Positions 1 through 5,834 are shown, numbered from the stretch's first letter. The stretch: 6,495 bases of DNA from Anaerolineales bacterium UBA5195 (GCA_002412925.1 DHVZ01000111.1:1-6495); one strand, 5' to 3'. Numbers and translations: made by a program. Notes: generated by a model from the letters alone, not told the origin.

Positions 1-2
1 GA

Positions 3-374
3 TTCGTCAATCGGCAAATCTTGCGCGCCTTGTTCAAGCTCAATCCAAAAGGTCTTACGCCTTCGCCGGAGATGCTGCGCGCGGAGTTGTGCAACGATCT
101 CAGCCCGCAAGACAGCGAACAGATTATTTCACGCTTCACCCCTGAAATGCCCGGACTTTACCTGACATCTGTCGACGCCTTCTCACCCCTGCCCAATGCA
201 ACCTACATCAGGCTCTTGAAAGATAAAAGTGTGCCTCCCGAACGACAGGATACGATGCTCGCGCGACTCTCCCAGCCCAGCGTGCGTGAGTTGGAAACCG
301 GGCACATGGCAATGCTCGCCGCGCCCAAAGCTCTGGCAGATTTGATTATGGAAGAAGTGGAACCCGCTCATTAA
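3..374 (+). CDS. alpha/beta hydrolase, C-terminal part (5' end outside window)
   Basis: The reading frame is open from the left edge, so only about 123 C-terminal residues are present. The visible part looks like the cap/C-terminal region of an alpha/beta-fold hydrolase. A strand-like TYIRLLKDKSVPP segment (about residues 67-79 of the fragment) resembles the stretch that carries the catalytic acid, probably the Asp in LKDKS. It is followed by ELETGHMAML (about residues 96-105), which matches the usual catalytic-histidine motif 'GH..ml..P', and by a closing helix (PKALADLIMEE). The nucleophile elbow must lie upstream, outside the window, so substrate and subclass cannot be judged. A TTG at 21 is an internal codon rather than a convincing start, because the frame stays open upstream and no ribosome binding site precedes it. 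The next gene is also an alpha/beta hydrolase but too different to be a recent duplicate. Family assignment rests on the histidine motif and overall pattern. Confidence 0.7.
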   Translation, partial: FVNRQILRALFKLNPKGLTPSPEMLRAELCNDLSPQDSEQIISRFTPEMPGLYLTSVDAFSPLPNATYIRLLKDKSVPPERQDTMLARLSQPSVRELETGHMAMLAAPKALADLIMEEVEPAH

Positions 375-410
375 GGGTCATTTTCCCGGTGAGATATGGC
401 CTGCTACAAG

Positions 411-417
411 AAAAGGA
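411..417 (+). promoter_or_regulatory. ribosome binding site for the S33-type hydrolase
   Basis: AAAAGGA lies six bases before ATG 424 and touches the in-frame TTG at 418. The spacing supports ATG 424 as the start; TTG 418 would have no spacer. Confidence 0.6.
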
Positions 418-423
418 TTGAAT

Positions 424-1497
424 ATGAAACGCAAAACGGTTTTTGTTATCATTATTGCTGTAATTATCGTGCTTGCCGCAGGCGCAGGCGGCATGTGGTG
501 GCTGGCCCAACAGCCGCTTTACCAGCCCGGCATGGTCAGCGCCGGGCAGAACCTGCGCGCGCCGTTGACGCCACCCACCCAAAACGGCGACCCGGACTTC
601 TGGCAAGTAGAGGCTGAAATCCAGCTTTACCATTTTGCCGAGGGAGAAGGCCGCAATGTGCTGATCGTCCACGGTGGACCCGGCATGCCCTTCCGCGAGC
701 CAATGGCCGGTCTGGCGCTGCTGACCGGCGAGTATCGCTTCCATTACTATGACCAGCGCGGATGCGGACTGTCCACCCGCCCGATCGACCGTTTCGAGTC
801 GCAGAACATGTACGAAAACATGACCGCCCTCGACCAGACCCTCGGCCTGGGAGCGCAGATCGCCGACATCGAGCGCATCCGCCAGATATTGGGCGAGGAA
901 AAACTCATCATCATCGGTCACTCGTGGGGCGGATTCCTGGCTTCGCTTTACGCCGCCGAATTCCCGAAACATGTCGAAGCGTTGATCCTGATCTCACCTG
1001 CCAACACGCTGGTCATGCCCCAACCCGAGGCCGACAGCGACCTGTTCGCCAGCGTGCGCGCCAAACTACCGGAAAACCAATTGGCAGAATACGACGCCTT
1101 TATGAAAGACTACTTCGATTTCAACACGCTCTTCTCTCACTCAGAAGCCGAACTGGTTGCGCGGGACGAGAAATTTGGCGAATATTACATCTCTGTGGTC
1201 GATATTCCAGAGGCTGAAATGGTTCAGCAGGGCGAACCCGGCGGCTGGATGACCTGGGGCATGTACATCAGCATGGGCCAGCGCCACGATTACCGCGCCG
1301 CGCTCAAGAAGGTCAGCGCCCCGGTGCTGGTGCTCCACGGCGCAGACGATTTGCAGAGCGAAACCGCCAGCCGCCTGTATAGCGACGCCTTCCTGAACGC
1401 CCAGTTCGCTGTCATCGAGAACGCCAGTCATTTCGCCTTCCAGGAACAGCCTGAACAGTTCGCCCAACTAGTGGCCGACTTCTTGAAAGGCAAGTGA
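424..1497 (+). CDS. membrane-anchored or exported proline iminopeptidase-type alpha/beta hydrolase (peptidase family S33)
   Basis: This 357-residue protein shows the full signature of proline iminopeptidase-like alpha/beta hydrolases. It has HGGPG (residues 83-87, oxyanion region), YDQRGCGLS (109-117), the nucleophile elbow GHSWGG (165-170, Ser167), LHGADD (304-309, probable acid Asp309) and NASH (333-336, His336). Such enzymes cleave N-terminal proline or other small residues from peptides; some relatives act on amides or esters, so the substrate is not certain. Residues 1-4 (MKRK) are basic and about 6-27 are strongly hydrophobic (VFVIIIAVIIVLAAG...). This suggests a signal anchor or signal peptide placing the catalytic domain outside the cytoplasm; no lipobox cysteine is visible. 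Classical bacterial proline iminopeptidases are cytosolic and about 310-320 residues long, so the N-terminal extension accounts for the extra length. The start ATG 424 is chosen over TTG 418 from the AAAAGGA spacing. Six bases separate it from the next gene. Confidence 0.88.
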   Translation: MKRKTVFVIIIAVIIVLAAGAGGMWWLAQQPLYQPGMVSAGQNLRAPLTPPTQNGDPDFWQVEAEIQLYHFAEGEGRNVLIVHGGPGMPFREPMAGLALLTGEYRFHYYDQRGCGLSTRPIDRFESQNMYENMTALDQTLGLGAQIADIERIRQILGEEKLIIIGHSWGGFLASLYAAEFPKHVEALILISPANTLVMPQPEADSDLFASVRAKLPENQLAEYDAFMKDYFDFNTLFSHSEAELVARDEKFGEYYISVVDIPEAEMVQQGEPGGWMTWGMYISMGQRHDYRAALKKVSAPVLVLHGADDLQSETASRLYSDAFLNAQFAVIENASHFAFQEQPEQFAQLVADFLKGK

Positions 1498-1503
1498 CCC
1501 ATC

Positions 1504-2040
1504 ATGTCGCGCCCCGTGTTGGATTCTCAACTCAGCGCCGAGGTTTTTCTGCGCTACTACTGGCTCAAGGAAGAGTTGTCTGCCTTTTGCCGCGGCTGCG
1601 GTTTACCCACCGGCGGTTCGAAGCAAACGCTGACAGAGCGCATTGTGAAATACCTTGAAACCGGTGACAAAATTGGGCCAAACCCGGCCGTCCGCAGGAG
1701 TCCAAAAAGCCAGATGCCATCCACTTTTACCCGCGCAACGGTGATTGGCCCGGGCTGGCACTGTTCGCAGGGGCTACGCGCCTTTTTTGAACAGGAAATC
1801 GGCCGCTCGTTTCACTTCGATGCCACCCTGCGCGATTTCGTTCACAACGGCCAAGGCAAAACCCTGCAAGAAGCCATCCAGGCCTGGGAAGCTGCCCAAC
1901 GCTCCTCCGTCGAAAAAGAAATTGCGCCACAGTTCGAGTACAACCGGCACATCCGCGAGTATCTCAAGGCCAACCCCGGCATCGGGCTGCGTACAGCCAT
2001 CCACGCCTGGAACGAACGTAAACAACACCCGAAAGACTGA
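1504..2040 (+). CDS. SAP-like domain / DUF6434 protein with internal repeat
   Basis: The protein has 178 residues. About residues 10-55 (including YYWLKEEL, CRGCGLPTGGSK, LTERIVKYLETG) match the short SAP-like module often found at the N-terminus of DUF6434 proteins. SAP modules in other proteins bind nucleic acid; binding here is inferred, not shown. A basic linker follows (about 60-78), then the DUF6434-like part. The C-terminal half contains two copies of a 27-residue unit, F103-E129 and F144-N170. They align without gaps and share 8 identities (F, R, G, L, A, I, A, W) plus many conservative changes, each ending in 'L..AI.AW'. The molecular function of DUF6434 is not known to me. ATG 1504 lies six bases after the upstream stop. 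The only purine-rich stretch (GAAAGG near 1485-1490) is rather far away, so initiation may depend on the preceding gene. The following gene begins 13 bases downstream. Confidence 0.8.
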   Translation: MSRPVLDSQLSAEVFLRYYWLKEELSAFCRGCGLPTGGSKQTLTERIVKYLETGDKIGPNPAVRRSPKSQMPSTFTRATVIGPGWHCSQGLRAFFEQEIGRSFHFDATLRDFVHNGQGKTLQEAIQAWEAAQRSSVEKEIAPQFEYNRHIREYLKANPGIGLRTAIHAWNERKQHPKD

Positions 2041-2041
2041 T

Positions 2042-2047
2042 AAGGAA
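2042..2047 (+). promoter_or_regulatory. ribosome binding site for the DUF4332 gene
   Basis: AAGGAA lies six bases before ATG 2054. The same frame stays open upstream to 1745 inside the SAP/DUF6434 gene. This site decides for 2054 as the true start. Confidence 0.6.
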
Positions 2048-2053
2048 TCTGAC

Positions 2054-2725
2054 ATGTACTCCACCGATCTCAGCAAAATCTCACTGGAAGACTTTAAGGA
2101 TATTCTCCTATCCATAGACCTTTTGCCGGGCAGGCGAATTTTGCTCCAAAACCTGCCGCAGGTGATTGAACGTTTGCAAGAACAAGAGATTTTCGATCTG
2201 GAAACCTTGTGAAAACGGCTGCAAAACAAGAAGACCCACCCTGTACTGGCTGAAACATTGTGCGTCAGTCTGGAATACCTGACCGTTCTCAACCGCGAAA
2301 TCAATAGCTATGTCTCCAAGCCCATTTCCCTGGCGGAATTAGGCGTATTTTCTGATGATGAACTGGAAAGACTGGGGCAGGCGGGCATAAAATCGACGAA
2401 AGACTTCTATGAACAATCGCTGACCCCGCTAGCCCGCAGTCAAATGGAAACCCGCCTGTTGATTCCCGCACAGCGTATCCTTCAGTCGCTTTGGCTAGCC
2501 GACCTGCTTCGCATTAATGGGGTTGGTCCGGTTTATGCCAAAATTCTGGTTGAAATCGGAATTCGCGCTGTGGACGATTACCTGCGTCAGGATTCGGGAG
2601 AAATCCTGGAAAAATATCGGAACTTTGACGCTGGATCACAAACCACACGCGCCTCATTGGGATTAAAAGATGTGGAATACTGCAAACGCTTTTGCCGGCT
2701 GCTGACCCCTGATATCGAATGGTGA
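2054..2725 (+). pseudogene. DUF4332 helix-hairpin-helix protein interrupted by one in-frame TGA
   Basis: A good start (ATG 2054 with AAGGAA six bases upstream) opens a frame that stops at TGA 2210-2212 after 52 residues. The same frame then continues unbroken to TGA 2723-2725. Reading through the stop gives a coherent protein of 223 codons. The N-terminal part contains LLPGRRILLQNL (about 23-34). After the stop come KRLQNKK, then SLEYLTVLNREINSY (about 72-86), a degenerate hairpin (about 92-120), and a clear helix-hairpin-helix, LLRINGVGPVYAKILVEIGI (about 151-170). This order of motifs is what I know from DUF4332-type proteins, whose hairpins resemble DNA-binding modules; the cellular role is not established. 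The downstream half has no ATG until well into the protein and no ribosome binding site near TTG 2258, so re-initiation is unlikely. The gene is about 49% GC in the lines I counted, lower than its neighbours. It is either a true nonsense mutation or a sequencing error. Confidence 0.75.
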
Positions 2726-2745
2726 TCCACCCTTCAACTGAAAAC

Positions 2746-2749
2746 GGAG
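2746..2749 (+). promoter_or_regulatory. ribosome binding site for the GyrI-like gene
   Basis: GGAG lies five bases before ATG 2755. This favours 2755 over an earlier in-frame ATG at 2719, which overlaps the end of the upstream gene and would add 12 residues without family resemblance. Confidence 0.65.
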
Positions 2750-2754
2750 TACCT

Positions 2755-3399
2755 ATGCACACTATAGACCTAAAAAAAGACTACAAGCACCTTTACCTGC
2801 CCTCAGCCAAAACGCCGCAGTTGGTCGATGTGCCAGCGCTCAGATTCCTGATGATCGACGGCGCCATCGAAGCGGGCATGGGACCCGGCACTTCGCCGCT
2901 CTTCGCCGAAAACACTCAGGCACTTTACAGTACAGCCTACACGCTCAAGTTCATGACCAAGAAGCGCGCCGAAAACCCGGTCGACTACCCCGTCATGCCC
3001 ATGGAGGGCTTGTGGTGGGTCGAGGATGGCCGTTTCGATATCAGCATCAAAGACAACTGGTTCTACACAGTCATGATCCTGGTTCCAGAACTGGTCACCC
3101 CGGCCCTGTTCGCAGAAGCCCTGACCCAGATACGCAAGAAGAAAGGGGACCAGCCGGGGTTCGCCCGCCTGCGCCTGGACACCTTTCACGAGGGGTTGTG
3201 CGTTCAGATGATGCACGTCGGGCCTTACGCCACCGAGCCTGCCACCGTTAAAACGATGCGCGCCTTCATGGACGAGAACGGCTGCCAGGACCTGGTCGAG
3301 CGCGGCGGCAGGCACCATGAGATCTACCTGGGCGACCCACGCCTGGCTGCACCCGAAAAACTCAAGACCATCTTGCGCCACCCGGTATCGAAGAAGTAA
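2755..3399 (+). CDS. GyrI-like small-molecule-binding protein
   Basis: This 214-residue protein resembles the stand-alone GyrI-like family. The start MHTIDLKKDYKHLYLPSAK, then LVDVPALRFLMIDGA (about 23-37), a central LYSTAYTLKFMTKK (57-70), MEGLWWVEDG (83-92), and the C-terminal HHEIYLGDPRLAAPEKLKTI (187-206) follow the usual order, and the length is normal. The GyrI/SbmC fold is a duplicated half-barrel that binds small ligands. Some members are effector-binding domains of regulators, SbmC protects DNA gyrase, and members such as YtkR7 hydrolyse the cyclopropane of yatakemycin-type DNA alkylators. The Trp pair at 87-88 and Glu189 are candidate pocket residues by position only. There is no helix-turn-helix, so it is not a transcription factor. 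The role here could be drug binding, hydrolysis or sequestration; the sequence does not decide. It lies 29 bases after the DUF4332 pseudogene and 6 before the BtrH-like gene. Confidence 0.85.
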   Translation: MHTIDLKKDYKHLYLPSAKTPQLVDVPALRFLMIDGAIEAGMGPGTSPLFAENTQALYSTAYTLKFMTKKRAENPVDYPVMPMEGLWWVEDGRFDISIKDNWFYTVMILVPELVTPALFAEALTQIRKKKGDQPGFARLRLDTFHEGLCVQMMHVGPYATEPATVKTMRAFMDENGCQDLVERGGRHHEIYLGDPRLAAPEKLKTILRHPVSKK

Positions 3400-3405
3400 T
3401 CAATC

Positions 3406-4431
3406 ATGAAAACATCCATTAAACCACTCGATGGATTCGCTCTCCTCCAGACCCGCCACTGCGTCACCGGCTCGATGCGCCAAGTGTATGCCTTCCACGG
3501 CTGCAATGTCAGCGAAGACCTGCTGCTCGGGCTGGGGGAGGGGCTCGGGTTCATGTACTGGCACACGAAAGGCCAGCTCCCCTTCCTGGGCGGACGCTCC
3601 GCCCCCAAACCTGGCATGGAAGTGGTCGCAGGGCAGCGCACCGGCGTCACAGTCGTCGAGCATCGCACCGGCAGCGCCCGCAAAGCACGCCAGTCGCTGC
3701 TCGACTTGCTGGCTGCCGGCCAACCGGCCATGATCCAGGTCGACATGGGCTATCTGCCCTACTTCGATTTCGGCGGAGATGCGTTTCATTTTGGCGGACA
3801 TATGATTGTCGTCTGTGGCGTCGATCATCAGGCCGAACAGGTTTTGATCGCCGAAGGGGATACCCTGCACCCGGTTCCATTCGCGGACCTTGAGCGGGCG
3901 CGCGGTTCGATTTGCCCGTTCGCCCCCAAAAATCGCTGGTGGACCTTCGATTTCAGCAGCTTTCGCCCACCATCAGCCGAGGAGACCCGCCTGGCAATTT
4001 TCAACCAAGCACAGGCCATGCTCCACCCGCCGATTAAGAATTTTGGTGTCAGCGGCATCCGCACAACGGCCAAACGCATTCCGCGTTGGCCTGCACAGAT
4101 GAGCGCGGAAGAGATCCGCGGGGCGCTATTCAGCGCCTACATCTTCGTCAGCGCGGAGGGTGGCACAGGGGGCGGGATTTTCCGCGCCATGTTCAGTCGC
4201 TTTCTGATGGAGGCTGCTGCCCTCACCGGCGAGGCGCGCCTGTCAGAGAGCGCAACCGCGTTCCAACACATCGCCGAAGACTGGGATTCCTTCGCTGCCT
4301 GGGCCAGGGAAGTCTCCGAATCTCCCAACCCGGCAGACCGCCTGAACGAATGCGCCGCCCCGCTGCACGACCTTGCCGCTCAGGAGCAAGCCGCCTGGGA
4401 AAACTTGTTTCAACTGAATAACCAAAATTAA
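3406..4431 (+). CDS. BtrH-type acyltransferase (BtrH N-terminal domain plus DUF4872)
   Basis: The protein has 341 residues. The N-terminal domain (about 10-160) has the BtrH pattern: RHCVTGSMRQ (17-26) with His18-Cys19, then the glycine-rich SEDLLLGLGEGLGFMYW (36-52), and later HFGGHMIVVCGVD (128-140) with His132, followed by EGDTLHPVPFADLERAR (150-166). Cys19, His132 and possibly Asp152 would form a cysteine-protease-like triad. The rest (about 190-335) fits the helical DUF4872 partner domain. BtrH transfers an aminoacyl group from an acyl carrier protein to ribostamycin in butirosin biosynthesis. Most homologues lie outside antibiotic clusters and have unknown substrates, as seems true here, because no acyl carrier protein or aminoglycoside gene is visible. 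ATG 3406 follows the GyrI-like stop by six bases; only a weak AAGAAG precedes it, so translation may be coupled. It could also be an amidase or transpeptidase rather than an acyltransferase. Confidence 0.82.
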   Translation: MKTSIKPLDGFALLQTRHCVTGSMRQVYAFHGCNVSEDLLLGLGEGLGFMYWHTKGQLPFLGGRSAPKPGMEVVAGQRTGVTVVEHRTGSARKARQSLLDLLAAGQPAMIQVDMGYLPYFDFGGDAFHFGGHMIVVCGVDHQAEQVLIAEGDTLHPVPFADLERARGSICPFAPKNRWWTFDFSSFRPPSAEETRLAIFNQAQAMLHPPIKNFGVSGIRTTAKRIPRWPAQMSAEEIRGALFSAYIFVSAEGGTGGGIFRAMFSRFLMEAAALTGEARLSESATAFQHIAEDWDSFAAWAREVSESPNPADRLNECAAPLHDLAAQEQAAWENLFQLNNQN

Positions 4432-4435
4432 GGAG
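4430..4435 (+). promoter_or_regulatory. ribosome binding site of the ClbS-like gene, overlapping the upstream stop
   Basis: AAGGAG sits six bases before ATG 4442, and its first two bases belong to the TAA stop (4429-4431) of the BtrH-like gene. This is a strong site and a sign of shared transcription. Confidence 0.75.
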
Positions 4436-4441
4436 AAAATC

Positions 4442-4951
4442 ATGTCCCGCCCACTCAACAAAGCCCAACTGCTCGCTTCTGCCCAAAAAGAATACGCCAA
4501 ACTGGAAAAATTCCTCACATCGCTAATGCCTGAACAACTCGCCTTTTCTGCTGCTCCTGGCGCCTGGGCAGTCAAAGATGTGCTGGCACATCTCTACGAA
4601 TGGCAGCAAATGCTCTTCACCTGGTACGAAACCGGTTTGCGCGGAGAAACGCCCGCCGTGCCAGCGCCGGGCTACAAGTGGAGCCAGCTTCCGGCCCTCA
4701 ACCAAGCCATTTATGAGAGACATCAGCAGCTTTCAGCCGGGGAGGCGCTGGACTTGTTCCGCGAGTCTCATCAAAAAACGATACAATTCATTGAGAACCT
4801 TTCGGATGCTGACCTGTCCACCCCGGGCCTGTACGGTTGGATGAACAACAACACGCTGATGGCCTACCTGAATTCCGCCACGGCCGCGCATTACGTCTGG
4901 GCGCTCAAGGAAGCCAAAAAGGTTATTCGACCGAAGGAGGTTAAGGCGTGA
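4442..4951 (+). CDS. ClbS/DfsB family four-helix-bundle protein
   Basis: This 169-residue, all-helical protein of the DinB superfamily matches the ClbS/DfsB (DUF1706) family. Its opening RPLNKAQLLASAQKEYAKLE (3-22) is typical, followed by PGAWAVKDVLAHLYEWQQM (39-57), GYKWSQLPALNQAIYERHQ (77-95), the helix EALDLFRESHQKTIQFIENL (101-120), and the C-terminal NSATAAHYVWALKEAKK (144-160). ClbS from the colibactin cluster protects its host by hydrolysing the cyclopropane of the genotoxin; most chromosomal relatives have no known substrate. His50 and His150 are visible, but the HxxxH pair of metal-binding DinB proteins is absent, consistent with the metal-free ClbS subgroup. It has a strong ribosome binding site and overlaps the DUF3795 gene by four bases (GTGA). 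A second DinB/ClbS-like gene lies about 420 bases downstream. Family placement is firm; substrate is unknown. Confidence 0.88.
   Translation: MSRPLNKAQLLASAQKEYAKLEKFLTSLMPEQLAFSAAPGAWAVKDVLAHLYEWQQMLFTWYETGLRGETPAVPAPGYKWSQLPALNQAIYERHQQLSAGEALDLFRESHQKTIQFIENLSDADLSTPGLYGWMNNNTLMAYLNSATAAHYVWALKEAKKVIRPKEVKA
4934..4940 (+). promoter_or_regulatory. strong ribosome binding site deciding a GTG start
   Basis: AAGGAGG lies seven bases before GTG 4948 and thirteen before the in-frame ATG 4954. The spacing selects the GTG, whose last two bases overlap the TGA of the upstream gene. Confidence 0.75.
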
Positions 4952-5367
4952 AAATGCCGCCTGTTATTCCGGCTCACCTGTTTGCTCCATGTGGGATGAA
5001 TTGCATGGTTTGTTATGTTCATTTGAAGGTCAAGAAACCCTGCAATGGCTGCCTTGGCGACGATCTGCATAAACCGGAACGCTGCAAAACGTGCCAGATT
5101 AAAAACTGCGCCCACCAAAAAGGCCATGCCTATTGCTTCGAATGCGCAGATTTTCCGTGCAAACCAATCAAGAATCTGGAAAAAAGTTACAATCAACGTT
5201 ACAACGTCAGCCTGGTGGAAAATAGCATTCAAGTCAAAATGAAGGGTGTTGCCGTGTTTCAAGTGCAGGAACTGGCAAAATGGATCTGTAAGAAATGCTC
5301 CGGCGTCATTTCGCTCCATGACCAACAATGCTCAGAATGCCATCAGAATGACGCGGCAGGGCGCTAA
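4948..5367 (+). CDS. DUF3795 cysteine-rich protein with C-terminal zinc ribbon
   Basis: This 139-residue protein contains 15 cysteines. The N-terminal part matches DUF3795: CGMNCMVC (15-22), PCNGCLG (31-37), CKTCQIKNC (46-54), and CFECADFPC (63-71). The spacing suggests two or more zinc (or possibly iron-sulfur) sites; function of the family is unknown to me. After a linker comes a second cluster, CKKC (114-117) and CSEC (128-131), which looks like a small zinc ribbon added at the C-terminus. GTG 4948 is chosen as the start because AAGGAGG lies seven bases upstream. It overlaps the stop of the ClbS-like gene (GTGA), so the two are probably translated together. The gene is near 45% GC over the 300 bases I counted, much poorer than the neighbouring genes and rich in Lys and Asn, which may reflect transfer from elsewhere. 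Confidence 0.83.
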   Translation: MKMPPVIPAHLFAPCGMNCMVCYVHLKVKKPCNGCLGDDLHKPERCKTCQIKNCAHQKGHAYCFECADFPCKPIKNLEKSYNQRYNVSLVENSIQVKMKGVAVFQVQELAKWICKKCSGVISLHDQQCSECHQNDAAGR

Positions 5368-5371
5368 AAAA

Positions 5372-5821
5372 ATGGAATCGCGAGAACTCCACCTTCAACA
5401 TCTAAACGAAACCGTGAGGCAGTTGCGCGTTGTCTACCAGGCCCTGCCCGACCCGAATGCGCTGGTTTACGAACTTTGGTCAGCCAAAGATGTGCTGGCG
5501 CACCTGACCTTCTGGCACGAAAGCTTTGCCCGCAATGTGGACGATCTTGTCAATGGCCGCAAACCATCGCCGCTCAAGGGTCGTTTCATCGACCTGAACC
5601 AGGGCGGCGTGGACGTGATGGCGCTCCTCAGCCTGGCCGATGTGCTGGAGCGTTTCGAGGCCGCCCACACCATCATCCAGGCGAACATTCTTAACCCGGC
5701 CCTGACTCTCATCCCCTACAAAATAGGCTCACGCGATTACAGCCCCGAAGAACACCTTGATATTGTTGACGCACACGTCAACGAGCATTTACGGGATGTC
5801 CGAAAAGCTTTGAAACGCTAG
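5372..5821 (+). CDS. DinB/ClbS-like four-helix-bundle protein
   Basis: This 149-residue helical protein shares the helix-2 signature of the upstream ClbS-like protein: LWSAKDVLAHLTFWHES (35-51) against AWAVKDVLAHLYEW. Helix 3 is about 88-107 (LADVLERFEAAHTIIQANIL), and the C-terminal helix has DAHVNEHLRDV (133-143). His44 with His135 and His139 (HxxxH) could form the three-histidine metal site of classical DinB-superfamily enzymes, many of which are thiol-dependent transferases or isomerases. The substrate is unknown. ATG 5372 lies four bases after the DUF3795 stop. Earlier in-frame codons (ATG 5348, TTG 5246) overlap that gene, lack a ribosome binding site, and encode residues unlike the family. 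Even so, the site before 5372 is weak (GCAGGGC about ten bases away). It differs from the upstream ClbS-like gene enough to be an old paralogue or a separate acquisition. Confidence 0.82.
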   Translation: MESRELHLQHLNETVRQLRVVYQALPDPNALVYELWSAKDVLAHLTFWHESFARNVDDLVNGRKPSPLKGRFIDLNQGGVDVMALLSLADVLERFEAAHTIIQANILNPALTLIPYKIGSRDYSPEEHLDIVDAHVNEHLRDVRKALKR

Positions 5822-5822
5822 A

Positions 5823-5828
5823 AAGGAG
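5823..5828 (+). promoter_or_regulatory. ribosome binding site of the prenyltransferase-fold gene
   Basis: AAGGAG sits six bases before ATG 5835, just after the TAG stop of the preceding gene. It fixes the start of this gene, which runs off the window. Confidence 0.75.
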
Positions 5829-5834
5829 TTGGTC

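Noticed and set aside
375..423. Possible terminator or promoter in the 49-base gap after the first gene
   Set aside because: Only a three-base GGG/CCC stem without a T-run, and no convincing -35/-10 pair; I see nothing I can support.
346..972. 208-codon open frame on the - strand opposite the S33-type hydrolase
   Set aside because: It lies opposite a gene with a complete set of catalytic motifs, has no family resemblance, and is expected from high-GC coding DNA.
1745..2053. Upstream extension of the DUF4332 frame into the SAP/DUF6434 gene
   Set aside because: The extension overlaps a real gene, is low-complexity Pro/Ser/Lys-rich, and ATG 2054 has a well-placed AAGGAA.
2210..2212. TGA read as selenocysteine or tryptophan
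   Set aside because: Several other genes here end in TGA, the family has no known selenocysteine at this place, and no obvious stem-loop follows.
2719..2754. ATG 2719 as start of the GyrI-like gene
   Set aside because: It overlaps the preceding stop region, lacks a ribosome binding site, and adds 12 residues before the typical MHTIDLKK start, which has GGAG at the right distance.
2803..3381. 192-codon open frame on the - strand opposite the GyrI-like gene
   Set aside because: Mirror frame of a well-recognised protein; no start signal and no recognisable motif.
3400..3870. 156-codon open frame on the - strand opposite the BtrH-like gene
   Set aside because: Antisense to the catalytic domain of a recognised gene, without ribosome binding site or domain.
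5246..5371. Longer N-terminus for the second DinB/ClbS-like protein
   Set aside because: These codons overlap the DUF3795 gene in another frame, have no ribosome binding site and do not resemble the family; ATG 5372 fits better.
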